The notes under the pieces were generated by a model. The model saw only the letters and a list, made by a program, of their open reading frames with translations. It was not told the origin of the DNA and made no database searches. The position numbers and the translations under genes were made by a program. DNA of 64,000 nt from Nitriliruptor sp040882055 (GTDB lineage: Bacteria; Actinomycetota; Nitriliruptoria; Nitriliruptorales; Nitriliruptoraceae), in the NCBI GenBank assembly GCA_040882055.1, contig JBBECA010000065.1:1-64000 (forward strand), in the 5' to 3' direction. This document shows, in pieces, positions 38,984-46,608 of this stretch (within the stretch, counting starts at the first letter, position 1; the number at the start of each line of letters is the position of its first letter).

Positions 38984-39717
38984 CCGACCGTGACGAGGTC
39001 GGCCAGCTCCTGGAAGCGCTTCTCGCCGATGCCGCTGACCGCCCGGAGGTCGCCGACGGATCGGAACCCACCGTGCTGGTCACGGTGGCCGACGATGCGT
39101 TGCGCCAGCGCCGGCCCGATGCCGGGCAACGTCTGGAGCTGTTCGAGTGTGGCGGTGTTCAGATCGATCGGACCGGTGGACGTTCCACCGTCGGCCCCCG
39201 CGTGCCCGGTGCCCGCGGGTGGCGACGGTTCGCCCTCGCGCACCACCAGCACCTGTTCGCCGTCGACGAGCTCGCGCGCGAGGTTCACCCGGCTCTGGTC
39301 GGCCTCCGGCGTCGCACCACCGGCGGCGGCGATGGCGTCGGCCACACGCGAACCGGTCGGGAGGACCACGACACCCGGGGAGACCACCGCACCCGCCACG
39401 TGGACGGTCACCTCGCCGTCGTCGGGCGTGGCGTCGCCGGCCGACGGCTCGTGATCGTGGGCGTCGGCCGGCGCCGCGTCCTGCGGCGGTCCGGTGTCCT
39501 CACCGACCGGGTGACCGACGTCGGTGACCTCGCTCGTCGCCACGGCACCGCCGGGGGCCGGCACCGGACGCTCGAGGGTGGTCCACACCAGCGCCGCCGT
39601 CGCCACGAGCGCGCCGAGCAGGAGCACCACCAACCCGGCCGCCTCGGCCGGGGACGCGTCGAGCCAGCTGGCCACCCGGGCCAGCCGTCCCCGTTCCTCG
39701 CCGATGAGATCCATCAC
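38980..39717 (-). CDS. comEA: ComEA competence DNA receptor
   Basis: This is a 245-aa protein with one N-terminal transmembrane helix (about 25-48). An acidic linker is followed by a SLBB domain (VTVHVAGAVVSPGVVVLPTGSRVADAIAAAGG) and a C-terminal helix-hairpin-helix DNA-binding domain (IDLNTATLEQLQTLPGIGPALAQRIV, then GIGEKRFQELADLV). It binds double-stranded DNA at the cell surface and passes it to ComEC. GTG 39717 is followed at once by an in-frame ATG, so either may be used. Its stop overlaps the comEC start (GTGA). No comFA or comGA-type genes are in this window. Confidence 0.92.
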   Translation of the reverse strand: MMDLIGEERGRLARVASWLDASPAEAAGLVVLLLGALVATAALVWTTLERPVPAPGGAVATSEVTDVGHPVGEDTGPPQDAAPADAHDHEPSAGDATPDDGEVTVHVAGAVVSPGVVVLPTGSRVADAIAAAGGATPEADQSRVNLARELVDGEQVLVVREGEPSPPAGTGHAGADGGTSTGPIDLNTATLEQLQTLPGIGPALAQRIVGHRDQHGGFRSVGDLRAVSGIGEKRFQELADLVTVG

Positions 39718-39791
39718 CGCAGGCTGCCGCAGCCACAGGCGTCCTCACCGACCAGGTGACGCCGGCCTGTGGACGACCGGGTGACCCGAGT

Positions 39792-40691
39792 TCAGGCGCC
39801 CGGCGTCGCGGCCGCTGGGGCGACCGCGATCCCGACCGCACCCGGGCCCACGTGGGTGCCGACGACCGGTCCCATCAGGGTCTCGAGCCGTTCGACGACC
39901 TCGACCCGCTCGTCGAGCGCCGCCCAGACCTCGGCCGCCCGTTCGGGTGCGACCGCGTGGGCGACGACCACGTCGACGGGCTGGCCGGCGGCGGTCTCCG
40001 CGGCCACCTCGGCCAGCCGAGCGATCGCGCGGGACCAGGTCCGCGTCCGTTCGCGCACCTCCACCCGGCCGCCGGTGAGGTGCAGCACCGGCTTGACCTG
40101 CAGCGCGCGACCGACCAGCGCCTGCGCGCCGGTGAGGCGGCCACCACGCTTGAGGTAGTCGAGGGTGTCGACGACCACGAGCGAGACCACCTCATCGGCA
40201 GCTCGGCGCACCGCGGCGAGCACGTCGTCCACCGTTCCGCCGCGAGCGGCCACCCGGTGGCCAGCCAGGACGACCAGCCCGAGCGAACCACCGACCAGCC
40301 GGCTGTCGACCACCTCGATGGGCAGGTCGATCCGCTTCGCGCGGTCGCGGGCGAGGTTGACGGTCCCCGACAGTGCGCCGCTGCAGTGGACCGAGACGAC
40401 CGCGTCGAGCCCGTCGTCGACGCAGTCGGCGTACGCCTCCTCGAACCACGCCGGCGCCGGCTGCGAGGTGGTCGGCAGGTCCGACTCGTTCGGCAGCCGC
40501 CGGTAGAACGTGGCCGGATCGATCGTGATGCCCGAGATGAAGGTCTCGGTCCCGAAGGAGACCGACAGCGGCACGACCCGGATGCCGAGCTCCTCGACCA
40601 GGTCACGAGGCAGATCGGCGGTCGAGTCCGTCACCACCGCGACACCAGCCAACCCTGCCTCCGAGCGTCGCACGGACCGACCTTCGGCCAA
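39792..40691 (-). CDS. degV: DegV family fatty-acid-binding protein
   Basis: This is a 299-aa DegV protein: the VAVVTDSTADLPRDLVEELGIRVVPLSV opening, SISG-like ITIDPATFYRRL, TTSQPAPAWFEEAY, VVSVHCSGALSGTVNLA, VVDTLDYLKRGGRL (fatty-acid pocket) and VVGTHVGPGAVGIAV. In other bacteria such proteins (FakB) bind acyl chains for fatty-acid kinase; a kinase partner is not in this window. TTG 40691 and GTG 40673 are both possible starts; GAAGG lies before GTG 40673. A TAGCAT -10-like hexamer lies a few bases upstream of TTG 40691, so leaderless translation is also possible. Confidence 0.9.
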   Translation of the reverse strand: MAEGRSVRRSEAGLAGVAVVTDSTADLPRDLVEELGIRVVPLSVSFGTETFISGITIDPATFYRRLPNESDLPTTSQPAPAWFEEAYADCVDDGLDAVVSVHCSGALSGTVNLARDRAKRIDLPIEVVDSRLVGGSLGLVVLAGHRVAARGGTVDDVLAAVRRAADEVVSLVVVDTLDYLKRGGRLTGAQALVGRALQVKPVLHLTGGRVEVRERTRTWSRAIARLAEVAAETAAGQPVDVVVAHAVAPERAAEVWAALDERVEVVERLETLMGPVVGTHVGPGAVGIAVAPAAATPGA

Positions 40692-40704
40692 CGGCGAGGT
40701 GATG

Positions 40705-41592
40705 CTAACGGCCCGTCATCGCTGGCCGGCCGGAGGCGACGAACTCGACGATGCGCCCACCGACGCCGTCCGGATCCTCGAGGTGGAGGAAGTGACCGAC
40801 GCCGTCGAGCACCTCGACGTGCGAGGCGGGGTGCGGCAGCGCACCGACGGTCCGTTCGGCCCACTCGACACCGACGCAGCCGTCGTCGCGCCCGTGCAGC
40901 AGCAGGTGCGGCTGGGGCGGCAACGTCACCCGCTTGGAGAGGGCACGGTCATCGGCGTGGGCCGCCGCGAAACCGCGGTAGTAGCTGAGAGCCGCGGTCG
41001 CGACCCCGGGGACCGCGAAGGTCGCGAGCAGCGGGTCGAGGTCCTCCGCCTGCATCTCGTAGCCGGGCGACCAGCGCCGCCACAGCGCGCGGACCTGCGC
41101 GAGCTCGTTCCGGGTGAGGGACCGTTCTGCGCCGGGCAGCAGCGCCCGAACGACGTAGGAGGAGCGCCGGATCTGCGCCCGGTCGAACCGCGCGTCGGCG
41201 AGCACCGACTCCGGTGGTACCGCCAGGGTCACCAGGCGCTTCCACCGGTCGGGGGCGGCCGCAGCGGCACGGGCAGCCACGATCGCGCCCCAGTCGTGGC
41301 CGATGAGCACAGCGCCCGGGCCCCCACCGAACGCCCGGTGCAGCGCGTTGGCATCGGCCGTCAGCGTGTCCGGATCGGTGCGCCGGTCCGTCGGGACCTC
41401 GGTCGGCGCGTACCCACGCATCGCCGGTGCGACGGCGTGGAAGCCGGCGGCCGCGAGCTTCGGCAGCAGGTGGCGCCAGGTCGCGGAGGTGTCGGGGAAC
41501 CCGTGCAGGCACAGGGCCAGCGGCGCGTCCGGCGAACCCACCGACGTGTACACCACGTCGATGCCGTTGGCACGCACGCTGCCACCGCTCAC
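40705..41592 (-). CDS. Alpha/beta hydrolase, epoxide-hydrolase-like
   Basis: This is a 295-aa alpha/beta hydrolase. The oxyanion motif is HGFPDTSATW, the nucleophile elbow GHDWGA (Asp as nucleophile), and the C-terminal catalytic His lies in DGVGHFLHLEDP. An acid nucleophile of GHDWG type is characteristic of epoxide hydrolases and haloalkane dehalogenases; the cap domain contains the usual Tyr-bearing helix (LSYYRGF). The substrate is unknown. GTG 41592 has AGGAG upstream and gives the natural first strand IDVVYTSVG. It lies 13 bp past degV in the same direction, so it may share transcripts with it. Confidence 0.85.
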   Translation of the reverse strand: MSGGSVRANGIDVVYTSVGSPDAPLALCLHGFPDTSATWRHLLPKLAAAGFHAVAPAMRGYAPTEVPTDRRTDPDTLTADANALHRAFGGGPGAVLIGHDWGAIVAARAAAAAPDRWKRLVTLAVPPESVLADARFDRAQIRRSSYVVRALLPGAERSLTRNELAQVRALWRRWSPGYEMQAEDLDPLLATFAVPGVATAALSYYRGFAAAHADDRALSKRVTLPPQPHLLLHGRDDGCVGVEWAERTVGALPHPASHVEVLDGVGHFLHLEDPDGVGGRIVEFVASGRPAMTGR

Positions 41593-41780
41593 GTCGCGTC
41601 GCTCCTGGTCGTCGTCCGGTGCTCCACGGCCGGCCCGGCGGGCCCGACCTAGGGACGCTACCCCTCCGAGCGACCGCACGGACGGCGGCGGCCGGTCGTC
41701 CGGGCATGCGGTCCCCCGGTGACCCTCCGCGCGACCCACCCTGGAGCACGACCATCGCCCCCGATCCCGAGAGGCTCCCG

Positions 41781-42734
41781 GTGACCACCTACGGCTTCAC
41801 CCTCTTCAGCGAGCTCAACGGCCCCGACGTGCAGCTCGAACAGGCGATCGCCGCGGAAGCCGCCGGCTTCGACTTCCTCGGCATCTCCGACCACTTCCAC
41901 CCGTGGCTGTCGCGCCACACCGACAGCCCGTTCACCTGGACCACGCTCGGCGCGGTCGCCGCGTGCACGGACCGCGTGGAGCTCGTCACGCTGGTCACCT
42001 GCCCGGTCCAGCGCTACCACCCGGCGATCATCGCCCAAGCGGCCGCCACCGTGCAGATCCTGTCGGAGGGACGGTTCACGCTCGGTCTCGGAGCGGGCGA
42101 GAACCTCTCCGAGCACATCACCGGCGAGGGCTGGCCGCCCATCGACGTCCGCCACGAGATGCTCGGCGAAGCGATCGACATCATCCGCGAACTGTGGGCC
42201 GGCGACTTCGTCACCTACCGCGGGGACCACCTCACGGTCGAGGACGCCAAGGTGTGGTCGCTACCGCCGGGGCCACCCCGGATCGCCCTCGCCGCGTCCG
42301 GCCCGCAGGCCATCGAGCTCGCCATCGACCGCGCCGACGACATCGTCTGTGACTCCCCCGACCCCGAGGTGGTCGCCGGCTTCAAGGACGGCGCGCGCAA
42401 CGGCCTCGCCTGGACCCAGATCCCCGTGGCGTGGGATCCCGTCGAGACCACCGCGCTCGACGCCGCCCACCACTTCGCCTTCGGCGCTCCCGGCTGGAAG
42501 GTGATGGCCGAGCTCCCCAACGTGCCCGGGTTCGATGCGGTCGCCGACCTCGTCGACGACGACACGATCCGTGGCCTGGTCGCCACCGGACCCGACCCCA
42601 CGACGCTCATCGAACGGATCACCGCGGCGGTCGAGGTCGGGTACGACCGGGTCGCCGTCGTGCAGGTCGGCCCCGATCGCACGGAGAGCTTCCACCGCTG
42701 GTTCAGCGAGCAGGTCCGACCGCACCTGCCCTGA
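41781..42734 (+). CDS. LLM-class F420-dependent oxidoreductase
   Basis: This is a 317-aa TIM-barrel flavin/F420 enzyme. YGFTLFSELNGPDVQLEQAIAAEAAGFDFLGISDHFHPW is the usual beta1-alpha1 start with a substrate His. SEGRFTLGLGAGENLSEH matches the glucose-6-phosphate-dehydrogenase-like (TIGR03557) group, and the end reads VVQVGPDRTESFHRWFSEQV. Such enzymes pass hydride to F420; the true substrate of this subgroup is usually unknown. GTG 41781 begins at the conserved first strand, with GAGG upstream. It is divergent from the epoxide-hydrolase-like gene across 188 bp and converges on leuS. Confidence 0.88.
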   Translation: MTTYGFTLFSELNGPDVQLEQAIAAEAAGFDFLGISDHFHPWLSRHTDSPFTWTTLGAVAACTDRVELVTLVTCPVQRYHPAIIAQAAATVQILSEGRFTLGLGAGENLSEHITGEGWPPIDVRHEMLGEAIDIIRELWAGDFVTYRGDHLTVEDAKVWSLPPGPPRIALAASGPQAIELAIDRADDIVCDSPDPEVVAGFKDGARNGLAWTQIPVAWDPVETTALDAAHHFAFGAPGWKVMAELPNVPGFDAVADLVDDDTIRGLVATGPDPTTLIERITAAVEVGYDRVAVVQVGPDRTESFHRWFSEQVRPHLP

Positions 42735-42754
42735 CCTGTCCGTGACCCGCGGTG

Positions 42755-45259
42755 TCAGCCCACCACGAGGTTGACGAGCTTGCCGGGGACCACGATCACC
42801 TTGCGGACCTCACCGGTGAGCTGGTCGGCGAGCTCGCCGCGGGCCGCCGCCTCCATCGCGTCCTGATCGGCCTCCGCCGGGACGGTGACGCGACCGCGGA
42901 CCTTGCCGTTGACCTGCAGGACGACCTCGACCTCGTCGTCGACCAGCAGCAAGGTGTCGGCGACGGGCCAGGTCCGCAGGTGGATCGATCCCCGGTGCCC
43001 GAACCGGCCCCACAGCTCCTCGGTGATGAACGGGCAGATCGGCGCCAGGAGGGTCAGCAGCGTCTCGAGCGCCTCGCGGACGGCGGTCTCGGGCACCGTC
43101 GCCGGATCACGGGTCGCATCGAGCACGGCGTTGGTCAGGCTCATCAGCTTGGCGATGACGGTGTTGTACTTGCGCTGGTCGTAGTCGGCGGAGACGCCGA
43201 CGATGGCCTCGGCGGTCGCACGCCGGAGCGTCCCGGCCAGGTCCGCATCCCCCTCGCCGAGCCCCGCCGCGGCGGTCCGCGCGAGGTGCTCGAGGCTCAA
43301 CCGCCAGACGCGCGCGAGCCACTTGTGCATCCCCGCCGGCGACACGTCGGCCCAGTCGATGTCGTCCTCGGGCGCGGACGCGAACAGCATGGTGCCGCGG
43401 AGGGTGTCGGCGCCGTAGGTCTCGTAGACCTCGCCGGGGACCACGAGGTTGCCCTTCGACTTCGACATCGCCGAACCACCGAGGATCACCTGGCCCTGGT
43501 TGAGCAGCGCCTGGAACGGCTCGTCGGCGTCGACGTGCCCGCGGTCGCGCATCGCCCGGACCACGAAGCGGCTGTAGAGCAGGTGCAGGACGGCGTGCTC
43601 GACCCCGCCGGTGTACTGATCGACGGGCAGCCAGCGACCGGCGACGTCGACCGGCCACGGCGCAATGTCCGAGGTGGGGTCGAGGAAGCGCAGGAAGTAC
43701 CACGACGAGTCGACGAACGTGTCCAACGTGTCGACGTCGCGGACCGCGCCATCGCTGCCGCACGAGGGGCAGGCGACGTCGTGCTTCCAGGTCGGGTGGA
43801 GATCGAGCGGGGACCCCGCGACCGTGAAGTCGAGGTCGTCGGGCAACCGCACCGGCAGTTCGTCGACGGGGACCGGCACCTGGCCGCAGTCGGGGCAGTG
43901 CACGATCGGGACCGGGGCACCCCAGGAGCGCTGCCGCGACACGAGCCAGTCACGCAGGCGGTAGTTGACCGTCGCCTTGGCCTGCCCTCTGGCTTCGAGG
44001 TCGGCGGTGATGCGCTCCTTGGTCTCGCGCCAGTCGTGCCCGTCGTAGGGACCCGAGTTCACCGTCACGCCGTCCCCGGCGTAGGCGTCGGTCATGATGC
44101 TCTCGTCGAGGGTGGTGCCGTCCGGCGGCTGGATCACCACGCGGACCGGCAGGCCCTCCTGTCGGGCGAAGTCGAGGTCGCGCTGGTCGTGAGCGGGGAC
44201 GGCCATGATCGCGCCCGTCCCGTAGTCGAGCAGCACGTAGTCCGCGGCGTACGCGGGCAGGGCCTCACCGGTCACCGGGTTGGTGACGTCGAAGTTCAGA
44301 CGGTGGCCGCGCTTGGCGCGAGCGGCGCCCTTGGCGGCGTCCTCGGCGCCGAAGCCCGACACGCGCTCGACGTCGGAGCGGCTGGCGACCTCGTCCCGGA
44401 AGGCCTGGAAGTCGGCGTCGTCCGCCATGCGTTCGGCGACGAGGGGGTGCTCCGGCGCGAACACGAAGTAGGTGGCGCCGTAGAGGGTGTCGGGACGGGT
44501 GGTGTAGACCACGACCTCGTCGTCGCTGCCGGCCACCGTGAAGGTGACCTCGGCCCCTTCGGAGCGACCGATCCAGTTGCGCTGGGCGTTCTTGACGCGG
44601 TCGGGCCAGTCGATGGTGTCGAGCCCCTCGAGCAGCTCGTCGGCGTAGTCGGTGATCCGGAAGAACCACTGCGTGCGTGGGACCCGCTGGATCATGGCAC
44701 CCGACCGTTCGCCGCGCCCATCGATGACCTGCTCGTTGGCGAGCACCGTCTGGTCGACCGGATCCCAGTTGACGAGCGCTTCGCGGCGGTAGGCGAGGCC
44801 CGCGTCGTAGAGCTCGACGAACAGCCACTGGGTCCAGCGGTAGTACTCCGGGTCGCAGGTGTGCAGCACCCGGTCCCAGTCGAACGAGTAGCCGAGCCGG
44901 ACGATGGTGTCGCGCTGTTCGTCGATGTTGGCGTAGGTCCACGCCTTCGGATCGGCACCGCGGTTCCGGGCCGCGTTCTCGGCCGGCAGCCCGAACGCAT
45001 CCCACCCGATCGGGTTGAGGACCGTGCGCCCCGTCATACGCAGGTGACGCACCAGCGCGTCGTGGATCGAGAAGATCTCCGCGTGCCCCATGTGGAGGTC
45101 GCCCGAGGGGTAGGGGAACATCGTGAGGGCGTAGAACCCGTCCTCGGCCGCCCCCTCCCCGGCGAGGTCGGGCTGGCTGAAGGTGCGTTCGTCGTGCCAG
45201 CGCTCGGCGTGCGCGGGCTCGAAGCTCGCCGGGTCGTAACGTTCGATCTCGGTGGTCAC
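42755..45259 (-). CDS. leuS: Leucyl-tRNA synthetase
   Basis: This is an 834-aa class I synthetase. The HIGH-type motif is HMGH in PYPSGDLHMGHAEIF, the KMSKS motif is AMSKSKGN, and the CP1 editing domain contains TTRPDTLYGATYFVFAPEHPLV with the editing Asp region. A zinc-like pair (CPDCGQ, CPSCGS) sits before the catalytic C-terminal half, and the end has the usual PFITEELW and VQVNGKVRG segments. It charges tRNA-Leu. GTG 45259 gives a short natural N-terminus. It is divergent from tRNA-Ala across 156 bp and convergent with the LLM gene across 20 bp. Confidence 0.97.
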   Translation of the reverse strand: MTTEIERYDPASFEPAHAERWHDERTFSQPDLAGEGAAEDGFYALTMFPYPSGDLHMGHAEIFSIHDALVRHLRMTGRTVLNPIGWDAFGLPAENAARNRGADPKAWTYANIDEQRDTIVRLGYSFDWDRVLHTCDPEYYRWTQWLFVELYDAGLAYRREALVNWDPVDQTVLANEQVIDGRGERSGAMIQRVPRTQWFFRITDYADELLEGLDTIDWPDRVKNAQRNWIGRSEGAEVTFTVAGSDDEVVVYTTRPDTLYGATYFVFAPEHPLVAERMADDADFQAFRDEVASRSDVERVSGFGAEDAAKGAARAKRGHRLNFDVTNPVTGEALPAYAADYVLLDYGTGAIMAVPAHDQRDLDFARQEGLPVRVVIQPPDGTTLDESIMTDAYAGDGVTVNSGPYDGHDWRETKERITADLEARGQAKATVNYRLRDWLVSRQRSWGAPVPIVHCPDCGQVPVPVDELPVRLPDDLDFTVAGSPLDLHPTWKHDVACPSCGSDGAVRDVDTLDTFVDSSWYFLRFLDPTSDIAPWPVDVAGRWLPVDQYTGGVEHAVLHLLYSRFVVRAMRDRGHVDADEPFQALLNQGQVILGGSAMSKSKGNLVVPGEVYETYGADTLRGTMLFASAPEDDIDWADVSPAGMHKWLARVWRLSLEHLARTAAAGLGEGDADLAGTLRRATAEAIVGVSADYDQRKYNTVIAKLMSLTNAVLDATRDPATVPETAVREALETLLTLLAPICPFITEELWGRFGHRGSIHLRTWPVADTLLLVDDEVEVVLQVNGKVRGRVTVPAEADQDAMEAAARGELADQLTGEVRKVIVVPGKLVNLVVG

Positions 45260-45346
45260 GGGGCGCCTCGGGAGGGCGGGCAGGGGTCGCGCGGAGGGTA
45301 GCCGCAGCCCTCAGACGGGCCGTTCGCTCACCCCGCAGCGACCGGG

Positions 45347-45376
45347 TTCGCTCCCCCCACCGGTGCCGTGTACGCT
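45347..45376 (+). promoter_or_regulatory. Promoter candidate for tRNA-Ala
   Basis: TTCGCT (45347-45352), an 18-bp spacer and TACGCT (45371-45376) lie 40 bp before the tRNA. The -10 is the same word found before several other genes here. Confidence 0.5.
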
Positions 45377-45415
45377 CCGCGGCCGCACGCCTGGTCCCGC
45401 CCGGCGCGCGATCTC

Positions 45416-45489
45416 GGGCCGGTAGCGCAGCCTGGCAGCGCACCTCCATGGCATGGAGGGGGTCGTGGGTTCAAATCCCATCCGGTCCA
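45416..45489 (+). tRNA. tRNA-Ala (anticodon GGC)
   Basis: The 74-nt cloverleaf has acceptor GGGCCGG/CCGGTCC including the G3:U70 pair that identifies alanine tRNA, D-arm GCGC/GCGC, anticodon stem CCTCC/GGAGG with loop ATGGCAT (GGC at the anticodon, T33 present), T-arm GTGGG-TTCAAAT-CCCAT and discriminator A73. CCA is not encoded in full. It reads the frequent GCC codon. Confidence 0.95.
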
Positions 45490-45621
45490 CAGTCGACGCC
45501 CCGAGGATCCCCCGTCAGCCCTTCGCTGGCGGGGGTTCGCCGTCTCCGGAGCATCACGTGGGGGCTCGCTGCGCGACGGTCGCGTTCCGACGATCGTGGT
45601 CCTGGGGCTCGCCCTCCTCGC

Positions 45622-45984
45622 TCAGCCGAGCTTCGCTCTGGCGTGCTCGCTGAACCGGTGCATGTCCGCGACCGGGCCGACCTCGAGGAACGCGGTGTCG
45701 ACCGGCGCGTGGGCGGTGTGCCCCGCCGGCCAGTAGTAGGCCTCGCCGGCGGAGGTGGCCTCCTCGGTGCCGTCGTGGTGGGTGAGCGTGATCGTTCCCT
45801 CGAGCACGATGCCCCAGTGGTGGCTCGGGCAGCGATCACCCGGCAGCCCCTCGAGCACCGGGCTCATGTCGGTGCCGGCTGGCACGCGTGCGTACCGGAC
45901 GCCCATGTCACCCCACTCGATGTAGCGGGTGACGAGGTCGCCGGCCTCGAGTTCGATCGGCAGGTCGTCGAGCGCTTCCTTCAT
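45622..45984 (-). CDS. Small cupin-domain protein
   Basis: This is a 120-aa single cupin. The first motif contains HHWGIVLEGTITLTHHDG (metal-type His, Gly), the second GEAYYWPAGHTAHAPVDT. A C-terminal DMHRFSEHARAKL helix caps it. Catalytic function cannot be read from the sequence; small cupins act as dioxygenases, isomerases or ligand sensors. ATG 45984 has GAGGAG nine bases upstream. It follows the rhodanese gene in the same direction with a 57-bp gap, so the two may be cotranscribed. Confidence 0.75.
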   Translation of the reverse strand: MKEALDDLPIELEAGDLVTRYIEWGDMGVRYARVPAGTDMSPVLEGLPGDRCPSHHWGIVLEGTITLTHHDGTEEATSAGEAYYWPAGHTAHAPVDTAFLEVGPVADMHRFSEHARAKLG

Positions 45985-46041
45985 CGGTCTCTCTCCTCGT
46001 CGATCCGGGTGGGCTCTGCGGTTGGGTCGTGGGCACCGCGG

Positions 46042-46443
46042 TCAGCGGTGCCAGCTCTCGAGTCCGGCGACCGGCAACCCCGCCTGCTCCCAGGCCTGGA
46101 TGCCGCCGTCGAGGTGCGCGACGTCGCGGTACCCGAGGTCGAGGAGCGCCGCCGCGGCGAGCGCGGAGCGGCTCCCGGCCGCGCAGTACACGATCGTCGT
46201 GCGCGCGGGATCGAACATCGGCCGGTGCGAGGGGCTCGTCGGGTCGGCCCAGAACTCGAGCAGTCCCCGCGGCACGTGGAACGCGCCGGCGATGAGGCCC
46301 TGGTCGTCCAGCTCCTCCGGCTCGCGGACGTCGATCAGGATGCTCTCCTGGCCCAACGTGTGCGCCTCCACCTCCGACGGGGTGAGACCGCGGATCCGGG
46401 ACCGTGCGTCGCGGACCAGATCTCCGACCGTGGTGCTGCTCAT
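46042..46443 (-). CDS. Rhodanese-domain sulphurtransferase
   Basis: This is a 133-aa single rhodanese domain: ILIDVREPEELDDQGLIAGAFHVPRG, the active-site loop YCAAGSRSALAAA (Cys nucleophile), and DVAHLDGGIQAWEQAGLPV at the end. It transfers sulphane sulphur through a Cys persulphide; the acceptor is unknown. ATG 46443 has GAGGAG upstream. It is divergent from the TPR gene across 165 bp and lies directly before the cupin gene. Confidence 0.88.
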   Translation of the reverse strand: MSSTTVGDLVRDARSRIRGLTPSEVEAHTLGQESILIDVREPEELDDQGLIAGAFHVPRGLLEFWADPTSPSHRPMFDPARTTIVYCAAGSRSALAAAALLDLGYRDVAHLDGGIQAWEQAGLPVAGLESWHR

Positions 46444-46608
46444 GTCGCGCTCCTCGCCGCCGTGCCGGTGGATGGCCGGTCGTCGAGTGGGCGGAAGGAA
46501 ACGTGTTCCCGCGGGAAGGACACCCAGGGCCCGGTCCTGTCACAGCCGCTGGAACCGACCCTTCCGGCCGGTGCGCCACCTACGCTGTGGACGAGGAGAG
46601 GCGCACGC

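Noticed and set aside
45260..45415. T-box leader for leuS
   Set aside because: No T-box core or specifier loop is visible in the leuS leader.
45416..45489. tRNA-Met reading of the CAT in the anticodon loop
   Set aside because: T33 and the 7-nt loop fix the anticodon as GGC, and G3:U70 marks alanine.
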